Assembly: GCF_001458255.1 (NCBI RefSeq)
Contig: NZ_CYSB01000010.1
Coordinates: 82,251 to 146,250 of the forward strand
Source: Thalassovita autumnalis
GTDB lineage: Bacteria; Pseudomonadota; Alphaproteobacteria; Rhodobacterales; Rhodobacteraceae
Reading direction: 5' to 3'
DNA length: 64,000 nucleotides
Shown here: positions 24,853 through 32,728 of the stretch, one piece after another
How positions within the stretch are numbered: position 1 is the first letter of the stretch
Layout of the letters: every line of letters starts with the position of its first letter
Made by a program: the position numbers and the translations under genes
Notes under the pieces: model-generated
The model's input: only the letters and a program-made list of their open reading frames with translations
What the model was told of the DNA's origin: nothing
Database searches by the model: none

Positions 24853-25305
24853 ATGGCGAAGATAGATCAAATCAACGACAGGATATTGCAGGAATTGTCG
24901 CGTGACGGTCGGATTTCCAACCTGGAACTGGCGGATCGGGTGGGCCTGTCGCCCTCGGCCTGCCTGCGCCGGGTGCAGGAGCTGGAGCGTTCAGGCGTCA
25001 TTCAGGGCTATCGCGCGGTGATCAACCCGGCGGCGCGGGATGTTGGCTTTGTGGCCTATATGACGGTGGGGCTGGGGCTGCACACCAAATCCGCGCAGGA
25101 GGCTTTTGAGCGCTCCATTGCTCTGGCTCCGGAAGTGCGCGAATGCCACAACATTACGGGCACGGTCGAGTATCTCTTGCGGGTCGAGGCGCGGGATCTG
25201 GCGGACTACAAGCGGTTCCATACCGATATCTTGGGCACCTTGGATCAGGTCAATTCGATCACCACCTTTGTTGTCATGGGCTCCCCCAAGGATGAACGGG
25301 CGTGA
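24853..25305 (+). CDS. Lrp/AsnC-family transcriptional regulator
   Basis: A 150-residue Lrp-type regulator. The N-terminal HTH (DQINDRILQELSRDGRISNLELADRVGLSPS) and a C-terminal RAM/ASNC ligand domain (about residues 70-145, with VRECHNITGTVEYLLRVEARD) are both complete. It probably senses an amino acid and controls the divergent LysE-family exporter. Confidence 0.92.
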   Translation: MAKIDQINDRILQELSRDGRISNLELADRVGLSPSACLRRVQELERSGVIQGYRAVINPAARDVGFVAYMTVGLGLHTKSAQEAFERSIALAPEVRECHNITGTVEYLLRVEARDLADYKRFHTDILGTLDQVNSITTFVVMGSPKDERA

Positions 25306-25343
25306 TCTGCGGGGGGTGACGGGGGCGGTTCGGTTGGCGGAAT

Positions 25344-25402
25344 GGGGCGCTGCCCCCTTGGCCTGCGGCCAATTCCCCCGGAGTATTCGGGAAACAGTGA
25401 AA
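25344..25402. repeat. Dispersed intergenic element, copy 2
   Basis: Hairpin GGGGC-GCT-GCCCC (25344-25356), then TTGGCC-TGC-GGCCAA (25358-25372), CCCCCG, and the 22-nt tail GAGTATTC..AGTGAAA (25381-25402). The order is the same as in copy 1 at 14600-14668. It lies between the Lrp gene and the AraC-GyrI gene on the same strand. Confidence 0.65.
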
Positions 25403-25480
25403 AATGCAGCATCTGCAGGTCAGCAAGACTTGTTCATCCGGGCTGGGGCACATCTGCCCTGCGAAATGAAAGAGGGCGTT

Positions 25481-26317
25481 ATGGCTGGAAGCTACGAAGA
25501 CCGGATCCTGCGGGTGGTGAAATATATCCACGACCATCCGGCGGGGGATCTGTCGCTGGACCGGCTGGCCGATGTGGCGGCGATGTCGCGGTTTCACTGG
25601 CATCGGGTGTTTCATGCGATGATGGGGGAAACCTGCGCCGAGATGGTGCGCCGGGTGCGGCTGCATCAGGCTGCGCTGCGGCTGGTGCAGGGCACCGATC
25701 CGGTGGCCGAGGTTGCCACCCAGGTGGGCTATCCCACACCGCAAAGCTTTGGTCGCGCCTTTCGGGCGGCCTATGGGCTGACGCCTCTGGCGTTTCGCAA
25801 GCAAGGGGTGCCGCTGGTGGCGCTCCGGCAGATGAAACCTGAGGAGTTTAAAGTGTTTGATGTAAAAATTGAGGAGCGTGGCGCGTTGCGTCTGGCAGGC
25901 TGGGAACATCAGGGATCCTATATGGGGATCGGTGCCAAGTTTGAGGAACTGGCGGCCTTGGCCACGGCGCGGGGCCTGTGGGAGAAGACCTGCGGCATGG
26001 CGGGGATCTACTGTGGCGATCCAACCGAAATGCCTGAGGAGCAGCTGCGCAGCTTTGCCGCGCTGATCCTGCGCGACGGTCAGGATCTGCCCGAAGGTCT
26101 GGAAGAACGCGGCTACGCTGCCGGTCGGGTGGCGGTGCTGGTCTTCAAAGGTCCCTATTCCAGCATGGCAGAGGCCTATCAGTATCTTTACGGCCGCTGG
26201 TTGCCGGAAAGCGGTGAAGAGGCCGCCGATGCCGCGCCCTATGAGGTCTATCTGAATTCACCCGCCGACACCCCGGCGGAGGAGTTGCTGACCCAGCTCT
26301 GTGTGCTGTTGAAGTAA
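25481..26317 (+). CDS. AraC-family regulator fused to a GyrI-like effector domain
   Basis: A 278-residue protein. An AraC double HTH occupies about residues 1-105 (LSLDRLADVAAMSRFHWHRVFHAMMGET; VAEVATQVGYPTPQSFGRAFRAAYGLTP). A GyrI-like small-molecule-binding domain follows at about 120-278 (VKIEERGALRLAGWEHQGSY..). This is the Rob/BmrR-type layout, often linked to multidrug or amphipathic ligand sensing. ATG at 25481 has AGAGGG 5-10 nt upstream; a second ATG at 25466 is possible. No target gene is adjacent on this strand. Confidence 0.9.
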   Translation: MAGSYEDRILRVVKYIHDHPAGDLSLDRLADVAAMSRFHWHRVFHAMMGETCAEMVRRVRLHQAALRLVQGTDPVAEVATQVGYPTPQSFGRAFRAAYGLTPLAFRKQGVPLVALRQMKPEEFKVFDVKIEERGALRLAGWEHQGSYMGIGAKFEELAALATARGLWEKTCGMAGIYCGDPTEMPEEQLRSFAALILRDGQDLPEGLEERGYAAGRVAVLVFKGPYSSMAEAYQYLYGRWLPESGEEAADAAPYEVYLNSPADTPAEELLTQLCVLLK

Positions 26318-26340
26318 AGCGAAACGCGGTTCAGAAATGC

Positions 26341-26372
26341 AAAAGGGCGCCGGGTGTCGGCGCCCTTCTTGG
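26341..26372. terminator. Bidirectional terminator between the AraC-GyrI gene and mcl1
   Basis: Perfect 10-bp arms AAGGGCGCCG (26343-26352) and CGGCGCCCTT (26358-26367), with A-rich left and T-rich right flanks, between convergent genes. Confidence 0.83.
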
Positions 26373-26399
26373 TGTTGGGGATAGCGTATTGGGGATGGC

Positions 26400-27359
26400 T
26401 CAGCTGCCGGCGATCAGCTCGGCCTGGGCGACGATCACCTCGGCCTGTTTGATCGAGGCGATATCGACCAGACGGCCCTTGTAGACCGTGGCGCCTTCGC
26501 CGTTGGCCTTGGCCTGTTCCATCGCGGCAAGGATTTCGCGGGCTTCGGTCACAGCGGCTTCAGACGGGGTGAAGACCTCATTGGCCAGTGCGATCTGTTT
26601 CGGGTGGATCGCCCATTTGCCGACCATGCCCAGAGTGGCCGAGCGTTTGGCCTGCGCGATGTAACCTTCGTCATCCGAGAAATCGCCAAACGGCCCGTCC
26701 ACCGGCAGCACACCATGGGTGCGGCAGGCGGCAACAATGGCGGCCTGAGCCCAGTGCCAGGGGTCGGACCAGTGTTTCTGGCCTTCGTGCAGCATGTAGT
26801 AGTTTTCCTGCGTGCCACCGATGCCGGTGGTCTGCATGCCCATTGAGGCGGCGAAATCCGCGGCGCCCAGGCTCATCGCGGCCATCCGGGGGGAGGCGGC
26901 GGCAATCTCTTCAACATGGGCGATGCCGGCGGCGGATTCGATGATCACCTCAAAATCAATGCGCTTGGTGCGGCCCTTGGCGACCTCAATCGCGGTGACC
27001 AGTGCATCGACGGCGTAGATATCCGCAGCGCAGCCCACTTTCGGGATCATGATCTGATCCAGCCGATCGCCGGCTTGTTCCAACAGATCCACCACATCGC
27101 GGTACCAATAGGGGGTGTCCAGCCCGTTGATCCGCACTGACAGGGTTTTGCTGCCCCAATCGATGGTGTTGATCGCCTCAATCGCATTGGCACGTGCCAT
27201 GTCCTTGTCCGAGGGGGCCACCGAATCCTCAAGGTCGATGTTGATCACATCCGCAGCCGACGCCGCCATCTTGGCAAACAGCTTGGTGTTGGAGGCCGGG
27301 CCAAACAGCTGGCAACGGTTGGGGCGTGCAGGGGCGGCTGGTTGCAGGCGGAAGCTCAT
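26400..27359 (-). CDS. mcl1: L-malyl-CoA/beta-methylmalyl-CoA lyase (HpcH/HpaI-CitE family)
   Basis: A 319-residue CitE-like lyase. Characterised Mcl1 cleaves beta-methylmalyl-CoA to glyoxylate and propionyl-CoA, and L-malyl-CoA to acetyl-CoA and glyoxylate, in acetate assimilation by the ethylmalonyl-CoA pathway. Metal and substrate motifs are NIDLEDSVAPSDK, SVRINGLDTPYWYRD, FEVIIESAAGI, SLGAADFAASMG and KWAIHPKQI. Length matches Rhodobacter Mcl1. It is divergent from dgcN across 289 bp. No other ethylmalonyl-CoA gene is in the window. Confidence 0.9.
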   Translation of the reverse strand: MSFRLQPAAPARPNRCQLFGPASNTKLFAKMAASAADVINIDLEDSVAPSDKDMARANAIEAINTIDWGSKTLSVRINGLDTPYWYRDVVDLLEQAGDRLDQIMIPKVGCAADIYAVDALVTAIEVAKGRTKRIDFEVIIESAAGIAHVEEIAAASPRMAAMSLGAADFAASMGMQTTGIGGTQENYYMLHEGQKHWSDPWHWAQAAIVAACRTHGVLPVDGPFGDFSDDEGYIAQAKRSATLGMVGKWAIHPKQIALANEVFTPSEAAVTEAREILAAMEQAKANGEGATVYKGRLVDIASIKQAEVIVAQAELIAGS

Positions 27360-27415
27360 TGGGCGATTCCTCTGGGTAACGAAATTGCAGATTTTTCACC
27401 TTGAGGGTTATTAAA

Positions 27416-27447
27416 TTGCGCCCCTGTTCGCAAGGATATTTTGCACC
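27416..27447. promoter_or_regulatory. Inverted repeat and RamB/PccR-like words between mcl1 and dgcN
   Basis: TTGCG-N8-CGCAA (27416-27433) overlaps a pair of similar words, TTCGCAAG (27427-27434) and TTTGCACC (27440-27447). These loosely resemble the TTTGCAAA-N4-TTTGCAAA site of short-chain acyl-CoA regulators in Rhodobacter. It is 57-88 nt upstream of the mcl1 start. The match is imperfect and is recorded only as a candidate. Confidence 0.3.
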
Positions 27448-27648
27448 TGCGGCATCGCGCCTGCAGAGAAACCCGCGATGCGGTGATTAATTCGCAGGCA
27501 GAATGTAAACTTCGAAGAATTTTCGAGTGATCGGCCAAAATTCAGAGGTTTCTCCCAATGACGCAGGGTGCCCAGCTGCAATCGCGAAGACACTCCCGGT
27601 ACGAATCCATCACACTGCGCCAGCTAAAAGAAATGAAAGGCCGATACG

Positions 27649-28650
27649 ATGATCAAGACCCCCTATCTGCTGTTTTTGGGTGACGCCCCGGACCAACTGG
27701 CTGCAAAAGTGGCCCAAGGTATCAAGGACTGGCGTCCTGAATTTGCTGTAGGCCAGTATCGGATGGACGGCTGCAAGGCCGACATGGGCCTGCCCGACAT
27801 GACCCTGGAAGAGGCCAAAGCGGCGGGCGCCAAAACCCTGGTGATCGGCGTGGCCAACCGCGGCGGCGTGATCAGCCAGGCCTGGAAAAAGGTTCTGGTC
27901 ACCGCGCTGGAAGAGGGTTTTGATCTGGCCTCCGGCCTGCACAACCTGCTGAAAGACGAAGAAGACCTGGTTGCCGTGGCCAAAGCCACCGGTCAGGAAC
28001 TGCACGACGTGCGCGTGCCTGAGGTCGACTATCCGATCGCCAACGGCAAAAAACGCACCGGCAAACGTCTGCTGGCGGTGGGCACCGACTGTTCGGTGGG
28101 CAAGATGTACACTGCCCTGTGCATGGAAAAGGAAATGCGTGAGCGCGGCATGAAAGCCTCGTTCCGCGCCACCGGCCAGACTGGCATCCTGATCACCGGC
28201 GACGGTGTGCCGCTGGACGCGGTAATTGCTGACTTTATGGCGGGTTCGATCGAATACATCACCCCCAACAATGACACCGATCACTGGGACATCATCGAAG
28301 GTCAGGGCAGCCTGTTCCACGTCTCCTACTCGGGCGTGACCATGGCACTGATCCACGGCGGTCAGCCAGATGCGCTGGTGGTCTGCCATGAGCCGACCCG
28401 CGATCACATGCGTGGTCTGCCGGATTACCAGCTGCCGTCGCTTGAAGCGGTGCGCGATATGGCGCTGTCGCTGGCCAAAGTGGCCAACCCGGACTGTCAG
28501 GTTGTGGGCTATTCGATCAACACCCAGAACATGCCCGAGGATGAAGCCAAGGCCTATTGTGCCAAGGTTGAAGCCGAGCTGGGCCTGCCGGCAACCGACC
28601 CGTTCCGCTTTGGCGCGGGCAAGCTGGTCGACGCGCTGGACGCGATCTGA
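27649..28650 (+). CDS. dgcN: D-glutamate N-acetyltransferase-like protein DgcN (DUF1611)
   Basis: A 333-residue DUF1611-family protein. A Rossmann-like N-terminal domain (about residues 1-130; LVIGVANRGG) precedes a P-loop-like C-terminal domain with GTDCSVGKMYTAL (about 145-157), FRATGQTGILITGDG and EGQGSLFHVSYSGV. DgcN has been shown in marine bacteria to N-acetylate D-glutamate so that DgcA can invert it. The immediate neighbour is dgcA, confirming the assignment. It is the first gene of a dgcN-dgcA pair; a terminator-like hairpin separates the two genes. Confidence 0.9.
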   Translation: MIKTPYLLFLGDAPDQLAAKVAQGIKDWRPEFAVGQYRMDGCKADMGLPDMTLEEAKAAGAKTLVIGVANRGGVISQAWKKVLVTALEEGFDLASGLHNLLKDEEDLVAVAKATGQELHDVRVPEVDYPIANGKKRTGKRLLAVGTDCSVGKMYTALCMEKEMRERGMKASFRATGQTGILITGDGVPLDAVIADFMAGSIEYITPNNDTDHWDIIEGQGSLFHVSYSGVTMALIHGGQPDALVVCHEPTRDHMRGLPDYQLPSLEAVRDMALSLAKVANPDCQVVGYSINTQNMPEDEAKAYCAKVEAELGLPATDPFRFGAGKLVDALDAI

Positions 28651-28663
28651 TCTAACAGCCTTG

Positions 28664-28717
28664 AAGGCCGGAGCGGACGACCCCTCCGGCCTTTTGAGTA
28701 TTTAAGGAACATTGAAA
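28664..28717 (+). terminator. Terminator/attenuator joined to dispersed element copy 3, between dgcN and dgcA
   Basis: Arms AAGGCCGGAG (28664-28673) and CTCCGGCCTT (28684-28693), followed by TT, form a perfect stem. The 22-nt element GAGTATTT..ATTGAAA (28696-28717) follows at once and ends 13 nt before dgcA. Expression of dgcA may therefore be reduced relative to dgcN, or dgcA may have its own start site. Confidence 0.68.
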
Positions 28718-28730
28718 GGGGAGGGGCGGC

Positions 28731-29696
28731 ATGACCATCACCGTTCAAAAAGACGTCTTTAAACTGGCGCAGGTTTTCACCATCAGCCGGGGCAGCCGGA
28801 CCGAGGCCAAGGTGCTGACGGTCAAGATCGAACGCGACGGCCATGTGGGCTGGGGCGAATGTGTGCCTTATGCGCGTTATGATGAGACGCTTGAGTCGGT
28901 CACCGCTGAAATCGAAGGCCTGCCCGCAGATGTCACCCGTGACGCCTTGCAGGATCTACTGCCTGCAGGCGCAGCCCGCAACGCGGTTGATTGTGCGCTC
29001 TGGGATTTGGAGGCGAAACAGGCTGGCAAACGGGTCTGGGAACTGGCGGGCCTGCCCGCGCCGGAGCCGGAAATCACCGCCTATACCCTGTCGCTTGCCT
29101 CCCCTGAGGAGATGCAGGCACAGGCCGCCAAGAACGCCCATCGCCCGCTGTTGAAGATCAAGCTGGGCACGCCCGACGATATGGTTCGCCTTGAGGCCGT
29201 GCGCAAAGGCGCCCCCGATGCGCGGATCATCGTCGACGCCAATGAGGGCTGGAGCGCCGAGGTCTACGCCGATCTGGCACCGCATCTGGTGCGTCTGGGG
29301 GTGGATCTGGTGGAACAGCCCCTGCCGGCCGGTGAAGATGACGCGCTGCTCGGCATGGACCGTCCGGTGCCAGTCTGCGCCGACGAAAGCTGCCATGACC
29401 GCACGTCGCTGGCGAAGCTGAAGGGCAAATATGATGTGGTGAACATCAAGCTCGACAAAACCGGCGGTCTGACCGAAGCGCTGAAGCTGCGCGATGCCGC
29501 GCTGGCCGAAGGTTATAAGGTGATGGTGGGCTGTATGGTCGGCTCCTCCCTCGCGATGGCACCGGCGACGCTGGTGGCACAGGGCGCCATGGTCACCGAT
29601 CTGGATGGTCCGCTGCTGCTGGCCGAAGACCGCGATGCCCCGCTGACCTTTGATGAGGCCGGTGTGCACGGACCTGAGGCAGCGCTCTGGGGCTAA
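28731..29696 (+). CDS. dgcA: N-acetyl-D-glutamate racemase DgcA (enolase superfamily, dipeptide epimerase-like)
   Basis: A 321-residue enolase-superfamily racemase of the muconate-lactonizing/dipeptide-epimerase subgroup. The acid-base lysine pair is in LLKIKLG (about residues 140-146). Metal ligands are in IIVDANEGW (Asp near 169), DLVEQPLPAGE and VCADESCHD. The second general base is Lys in NIKLDKTGGL. DgcA interconverts N-acetyl-D- and N-acetyl-L-glutamate after DgcN. The specific name rests on the dgcN neighbour, since Ala-Glu epimerases look alike. Confidence 0.88.
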   Translation: MTITVQKDVFKLAQVFTISRGSRTEAKVLTVKIERDGHVGWGECVPYARYDETLESVTAEIEGLPADVTRDALQDLLPAGAARNAVDCALWDLEAKQAGKRVWELAGLPAPEPEITAYTLSLASPEEMQAQAAKNAHRPLLKIKLGTPDDMVRLEAVRKGAPDARIIVDANEGWSAEVYADLAPHLVRLGVDLVEQPLPAGEDDALLGMDRPVPVCADESCHDRTSLAKLKGKYDVVNIKLDKTGGLTEALKLRDAALAEGYKVMVGCMVGSSLAMAPATLVAQGAMVTDLDGPLLLAEDRDAPLTFDEAGVHGPEAALWG

Positions 29697-29738
29697 GCCC
29701 TGGCGCGTCCCATCAAAACCCTAACTGACAGCCCCATT

Positions 29739-29765
29739 CCGCCTTTCACAAAGGCGGGGCTGTTG
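29739..29765 (+). terminator. Probable terminator after dgcA
   Basis: CGCCTTT (29740-29746), loop CAC, AAAGGCG (29750-29756), extended by C-G at 29739/29757 and followed by a T-rich stretch TGTTGTTG. Confidence 0.55.
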
Positions 29766-29866
29766 TTGCGCCCTGTTGCCGCGTCCTGTTGCGGTGCAGC
29801 CAGCTAATGCTTGACACATCGGGCAATGCGCCCAAGAAGAAACCAACCCAAATTCAGGAGCCAGTG

Positions 29867-30730
29867 ATGACCCGCACCGTATTCGTTAACGGAGAGTATT
29901 TGCCCGAAACCGACGCCAAAATCTCGATCTTTGATCGTGGTTTCCTGATGGCGGATGGCGTCTATGAGGTGACCAGCGTGCTGGGGGGCAAGCTGATCGA
30001 TTTTGACGGTCACCTGAAACGTCTGGAGCGGTCGCTGAATGAGCTGGACATGGAGAAACCATCTGAGTTTGACGACCTGCTGGAGATCCACCGCAAACTG
30101 GTCGAGTTGAACGGCATCGAAGAGGGCATGATCTACCTGCAGGTCACCCGTGGCGCCCCCGGCGATCGTGACTTCGTCTTCCCCGATCCGGCAGAAACCC
30201 GTCCGACGCTGGTTCTATTCACCCAGAACAAACCCGGTCTGGCCGATAGCCCTGCCGCCCAGAAAGGCATCAAGGTCATTTCGATCGAAGATATCCGCTG
30301 GGGCCGCCGGGATATCAAAACGGTGCAGCTGCTCTACCCGTCGATGGGCAAGATGATGGCGAAGAAAGCTGGTTGTGATGACGCCTGGCTGGTCGAAGAG
30401 GGCAAGGTGACCGAAGGCACCTCGAACAACGCCTATATCGTCAAAGACGGCAAGATCATCACCCGCGCGCTGAGCAATGACATCCTGCACGGCATCACCC
30501 GAGCGGCCGTCCTGCGGTTCGCCCGCGAAGCGCAGATGGAAGTGGTGGAGCGCAGCTTTACCATTGAAGAGGCGCAACAGGCTGATGAGGCTTTTGTGAC
30601 CTCTGCCTCAACCTTCGTGATGCCGGTTGTTGAAATTGATGGCGCTGAGATTGGTGAAGGCGCGGTTGGTCCGGTGGCCAAACGTCTGCGCGAGATTTAC
30701 CTGGATGAGAGCCTGAAAGCAGCGGTCTAA
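29867..30730 (+). CDS. D-amino-acid transaminase-like PLP enzyme (class IV aminotransferase)
   Basis: A 287-residue fold-type IV aminotransferase. The opening FVNGEYLPETDAKISIFDRGFLMADGVYE is typical of the D-amino acid transaminase/branched-chain group. The PLP lysine is in RDIKTVQLL (near residue 150). The phosphate-binding region EGTSNNAYIV and the VTSASTFVMPV segment match Dat more closely than IlvE. Such enzymes transfer the amino group of D-amino acids to 2-oxoglutarate, giving D-glutamate. Its position after dgcN-dgcA makes it the likely D-glutamate feeder. ATG at 29867 has CAGGAG 7-12 nt upstream. IlvE or aminodeoxychorismate lyase activity cannot be ruled out. Confidence 0.85.
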   Translation: MTRTVFVNGEYLPETDAKISIFDRGFLMADGVYEVTSVLGGKLIDFDGHLKRLERSLNELDMEKPSEFDDLLEIHRKLVELNGIEEGMIYLQVTRGAPGDRDFVFPDPAETRPTLVLFTQNKPGLADSPAAQKGIKVISIEDIRWGRRDIKTVQLLYPSMGKMMAKKAGCDDAWLVEEGKVTEGTSNNAYIVKDGKIITRALSNDILHGITRAAVLRFAREAQMEVVERSFTIEEAQQADEAFVTSASTFVMPVVEIDGAEIGEGAVGPVAKRLREIYLDESLKAAV

Positions 30731-30754
30731 CCCACCCGACAGGACGAAATTTGC

Positions 30755-30779
30755 AAGGGCGGCCAGGGGCCGCCCTTTT
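30755..30779 (+). terminator. Rho-independent terminator after the transaminase gene
   Basis: AAGGGCGGC (30755-30763), 5-nt loop, GCCGCCCTT (30769-30777), then TT. Confidence 0.8.
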
Positions 30780-30977
30780 GCGTTGCGTTGCCGCTAGGTC
30801 GCAGTCTCCCGGTGGTTGCGCGTAGCGCAAGTTGCCGGAATAGCAAGATATTCTAATGGGGGGCGCTAGTTTTTTGACAGTTATGCTCTTTTCGGTTGAA
30901 GTGCCTGTGTCATATCCGATACCCGACGGTATGGGCAGCCAAAGTGAGTGGCGCTGTTTTCAGCGGTGGCTGCCCAA

Positions 30978-31009
30978 GGCTTCTGCCTGCCGGGGGGCGG
31001 GCAGAAGCC
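30978..31009 (-). repeat. Very strong hairpin just past the dioxygenase stop
   Basis: Arms of 14 bp, GGCTTCTGCCTGCC (30978-30991) and GGCGGGCAGAAGCC (30996-31009), with one wobble pair and a GGGG loop. It starts 3 nt after the minus-strand stop but has no T run on either strand. It may act as an RNA-stabilising or rho-type end structure. The rest of the 282-bp gap holds nothing recognisable beyond the transaminase terminator. Confidence 0.55.
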
Positions 31010-31012
31010 GAT

Positions 31013-31807
31013 CTACCCTTCAAACCGATAGCTTGAGGCCGTGACGCCACCAAAGATGTCCTTCTGGTGGTAGGTGCGCTGGGCAGTGGCGCCTTCGGCG
31101 GCACCAAGGGCGGCAAACAGCGGCGCCAGATGGTCCTCTTTGGCGTGACACTCGCGGGCATAGGGGGCCTGTTCCCAGTTCAGGATCGCCTCACGCCGTG
31201 CTTCAGGCGGCAGCGCCAGTGTTTCATGCAACCAGGCATCAAAGGCTTCGGAGGGCACTTTGGCCTTCGGGCCGAACTGGCGCAGGTTGTGATAGCTGAG
31301 GCCTGAGCCGATGATCAGCACGCCCTCATCGCGCAGGGGCGCCAAGGCGCGGCCCATTTTCCAGTGTTTTTCAGGGTCATACCCCTTTTGGAGGGAGACC
31401 TGAAACAGCGGCACATCCGCCTCGGGATAGATCAGCGCCATCGGCACGAAGGTGCCGTGGTCATAACCCATCGCATCATCCAACCGCGTCGGCAGACCCG
31501 CCTGATGCAACCGCTGTGCCACATCCTCGGCCAGTTCCGGCGCGCCGGGGGCGGGGTAGCTCAGCTCATAGGTTTCAGGTGGGAAGCCGTGATAGTCATA
31601 GACCATCCGCGGACGTTTGCAGTGCATCACCGCAAAACTCTCGGTTTCCCAATGGCCCGAGATCATCAGCACCGCTTTGGGCTTCTGATGCAACTCGGCT
31701 GAGATCTGGCGCAGGGAGGCCGCAAGCGGTTCCAGCTCCTGTGCCATGTTGGGCACCCAGGGCCAGGGGCCGCCGCCGTGCGAAATGAAATGTGTGGGCA
31801 GGGTCAT
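31013..31807 (-). CDS. DODA-type extradiol ring-cleavage dioxygenase (LigB-like, YgiD family)
   Basis: A 264-residue class III extradiol dioxygenase. Iron or zinc ligands are expected in FISHGGGP (His near residue 10), MISGHWE (His near 52) and GSGLSYHN (His near 173), with the conserved YDHGTFVPMALIYP block between. Relatives include E. coli YgiD and plant 4,5-DOPA dioxygenase. The natural substrate is unknown. It is monocistronic on the minus strand and is followed by a 14-bp hairpin. Confidence 0.87.
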   Translation of the reverse strand: MTLPTHFISHGGGPWPWVPNMAQELEPLAASLRQISAELHQKPKAVLMISGHWETESFAVMHCKRPRMVYDYHGFPPETYELSYPAPGAPELAEDVAQRLHQAGLPTRLDDAMGYDHGTFVPMALIYPEADVPLFQVSLQKGYDPEKHWKMGRALAPLRDEGVLIIGSGLSYHNLRQFGPKAKVPSEAFDAWLHETLALPPEARREAILNWEQAPYARECHAKEDHLAPLFAALGAAEGATAQRTYHQKDIFGGVTASSYRFEG

Positions 31808-31973
31808 GTCACGTGCCTTTGCTGCTAAGAAGGTGTTGCATCAAAGGTAGGGGGGCACTGCGCGGGCGAAAACGCCCCGTGCCCCACAGATTATGTGCAG
31901 ATCTGCGCGGTCACCTTCGCCGTTTTGGCGGTGCCACAAAGATGTTGGTCTGGTGCCAGCCCACAGCGGCAAC

Positions 31974-32007
31974 AAAAAACCTGAGGCCGGTTTGCGCAGC
32001 CTCAGGT
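31974..32007 (-). terminator. Rho-independent terminator after the DUF1244 gene (minus strand)
   Basis: Read on the minus strand, ACCTGAGGC (31999-32007), an 11-nt loop and GCCTCAGGT (31979-31987) are followed by TTTTT. It begins 27 nt after the DUF1244 stop. Confidence 0.78.
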
Positions 32008-32033
32008 CAAAGAATGCTTGGCAATGCGGCGGC

Positions 32034-32351
32034 TTATTTGCCCGCGTCACCAACGTTTTCGGCAAAGGCCTTGGTAAACTCGGCCTGTTTTTCCGCGCTG
32101 GCGTCGGTTTGATAGTTGGTTTTCCACTCATCCATCGTCATGCCGTAGAAAATCTCACGCGCGGCGTTTTTGTCCATCTCGATGCCACGTTCATTGGCGG
32201 CTTCCTGATACCAGCGGCTGAGGCAGTTGCGGCAGAACCCGGCGAGGTTCATCATGTCGATGTTTTGCACATCGGTGCGCTTTTCCATCAGGTGTTCACG
32301 CAACGCGCGGAAGGCGGCGGCTTCCAGCTCAATCCGGGTTTGATCGTCCAT
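32034..32351 (-). CDS. DUF1244-domain protein
   Basis: A 105-residue cytoplasmic protein matching DUF1244: FRALREHLMEKRTDVQNIDMMNL, then the hallmark FCRNCLSRWYQEA with its Cys pair, then REIFYGMTMDEWK. Function is unknown, although the conserved Cys pair suggests metal binding or redox activity. It is the third gene of a tight minus-strand set (N-formylglutamate amidohydrolase, CHMI-like, DUF1244) with spacings of 12 and 20 nt. Confidence 0.88.
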   Translation of the reverse strand: MDDQTRIELEAAAFRALREHLMEKRTDVQNIDMMNLAGFCRNCLSRWYQEAANERGIEMDKNAAREIFYGMTMDEWKTNYQTDASAEKQAEFTKAFAENVGDAGK

Positions 32352-32371
32352 GTCTGTCTCCTTTTAGCGTG

Positions 32372-32716
32372 TCACAACACGCGTTTGGCGTAAGAGGCAC
32401 CGTGCATATCCACCGCCTCAGCTGTCAGGCTGCCCACCTCTGGCAGGTGGGCTTTCATCACATCTAGCACAATCCCGGTGAGATGCGATTTGGTCGCATC
32501 GTCGCGCCCTGGCAGTAGCCGCAGGGTGGCGTGGGTGTAGCTTTGCGGATCCGTTCCAATCACGCCAAAGGGCTGCGGGCAGGCGCGGATTTTCAGGCTG
32601 GCGGGGTTGGGAATTGCCGGCTCTTTCGCCAGCGCGCCAAACAGGGCCTGGCAGAGCGATTGCAGATCAGCCTGCGTTTCAAGGCCGGCAGAATATTCCA
32701 GAACAACATGGGGCAT
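32372..32716 (-). CDS. 5-carboxymethyl-2-hydroxymuconate isomerase-like tautomerase
   Basis: A 114-residue protein of the CHMI (HpaF) branch of the tautomerase superfamily. It begins MPHVVLEYSAGLE, so Pro1 becomes the N-terminal catalytic base after Met removal. HATLRLLPGRDDATKSHLTG is the other characteristic stretch. CHMI acts in homoprotocatechuate meta-cleavage. No other hpa gene is adjacent here, so the physiological substrate is uncertain. Confidence 0.84.
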   Translation of the reverse strand: MPHVVLEYSAGLETQADLQSLCQALFGALAKEPAIPNPASLKIRACPQPFGVIGTDPQSYTHATLRLLPGRDDATKSHLTGIVLDVMKAHLPEVGSLTAEAVDMHGASYAKRVL

Positions 32717-32728
32717 GATGGGGCTTTC

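Noticed and set aside
32372..32716. Homoprotocatechuate pathway reconstructed from the CHMI-like gene and the nearby DODA-type dioxygenase
   Set aside because: The dioxygenase is of the YgiD type, the two genes are in separate transcription units, and no hpaD, hpaE, hpaG or hpaH gene is nearby.
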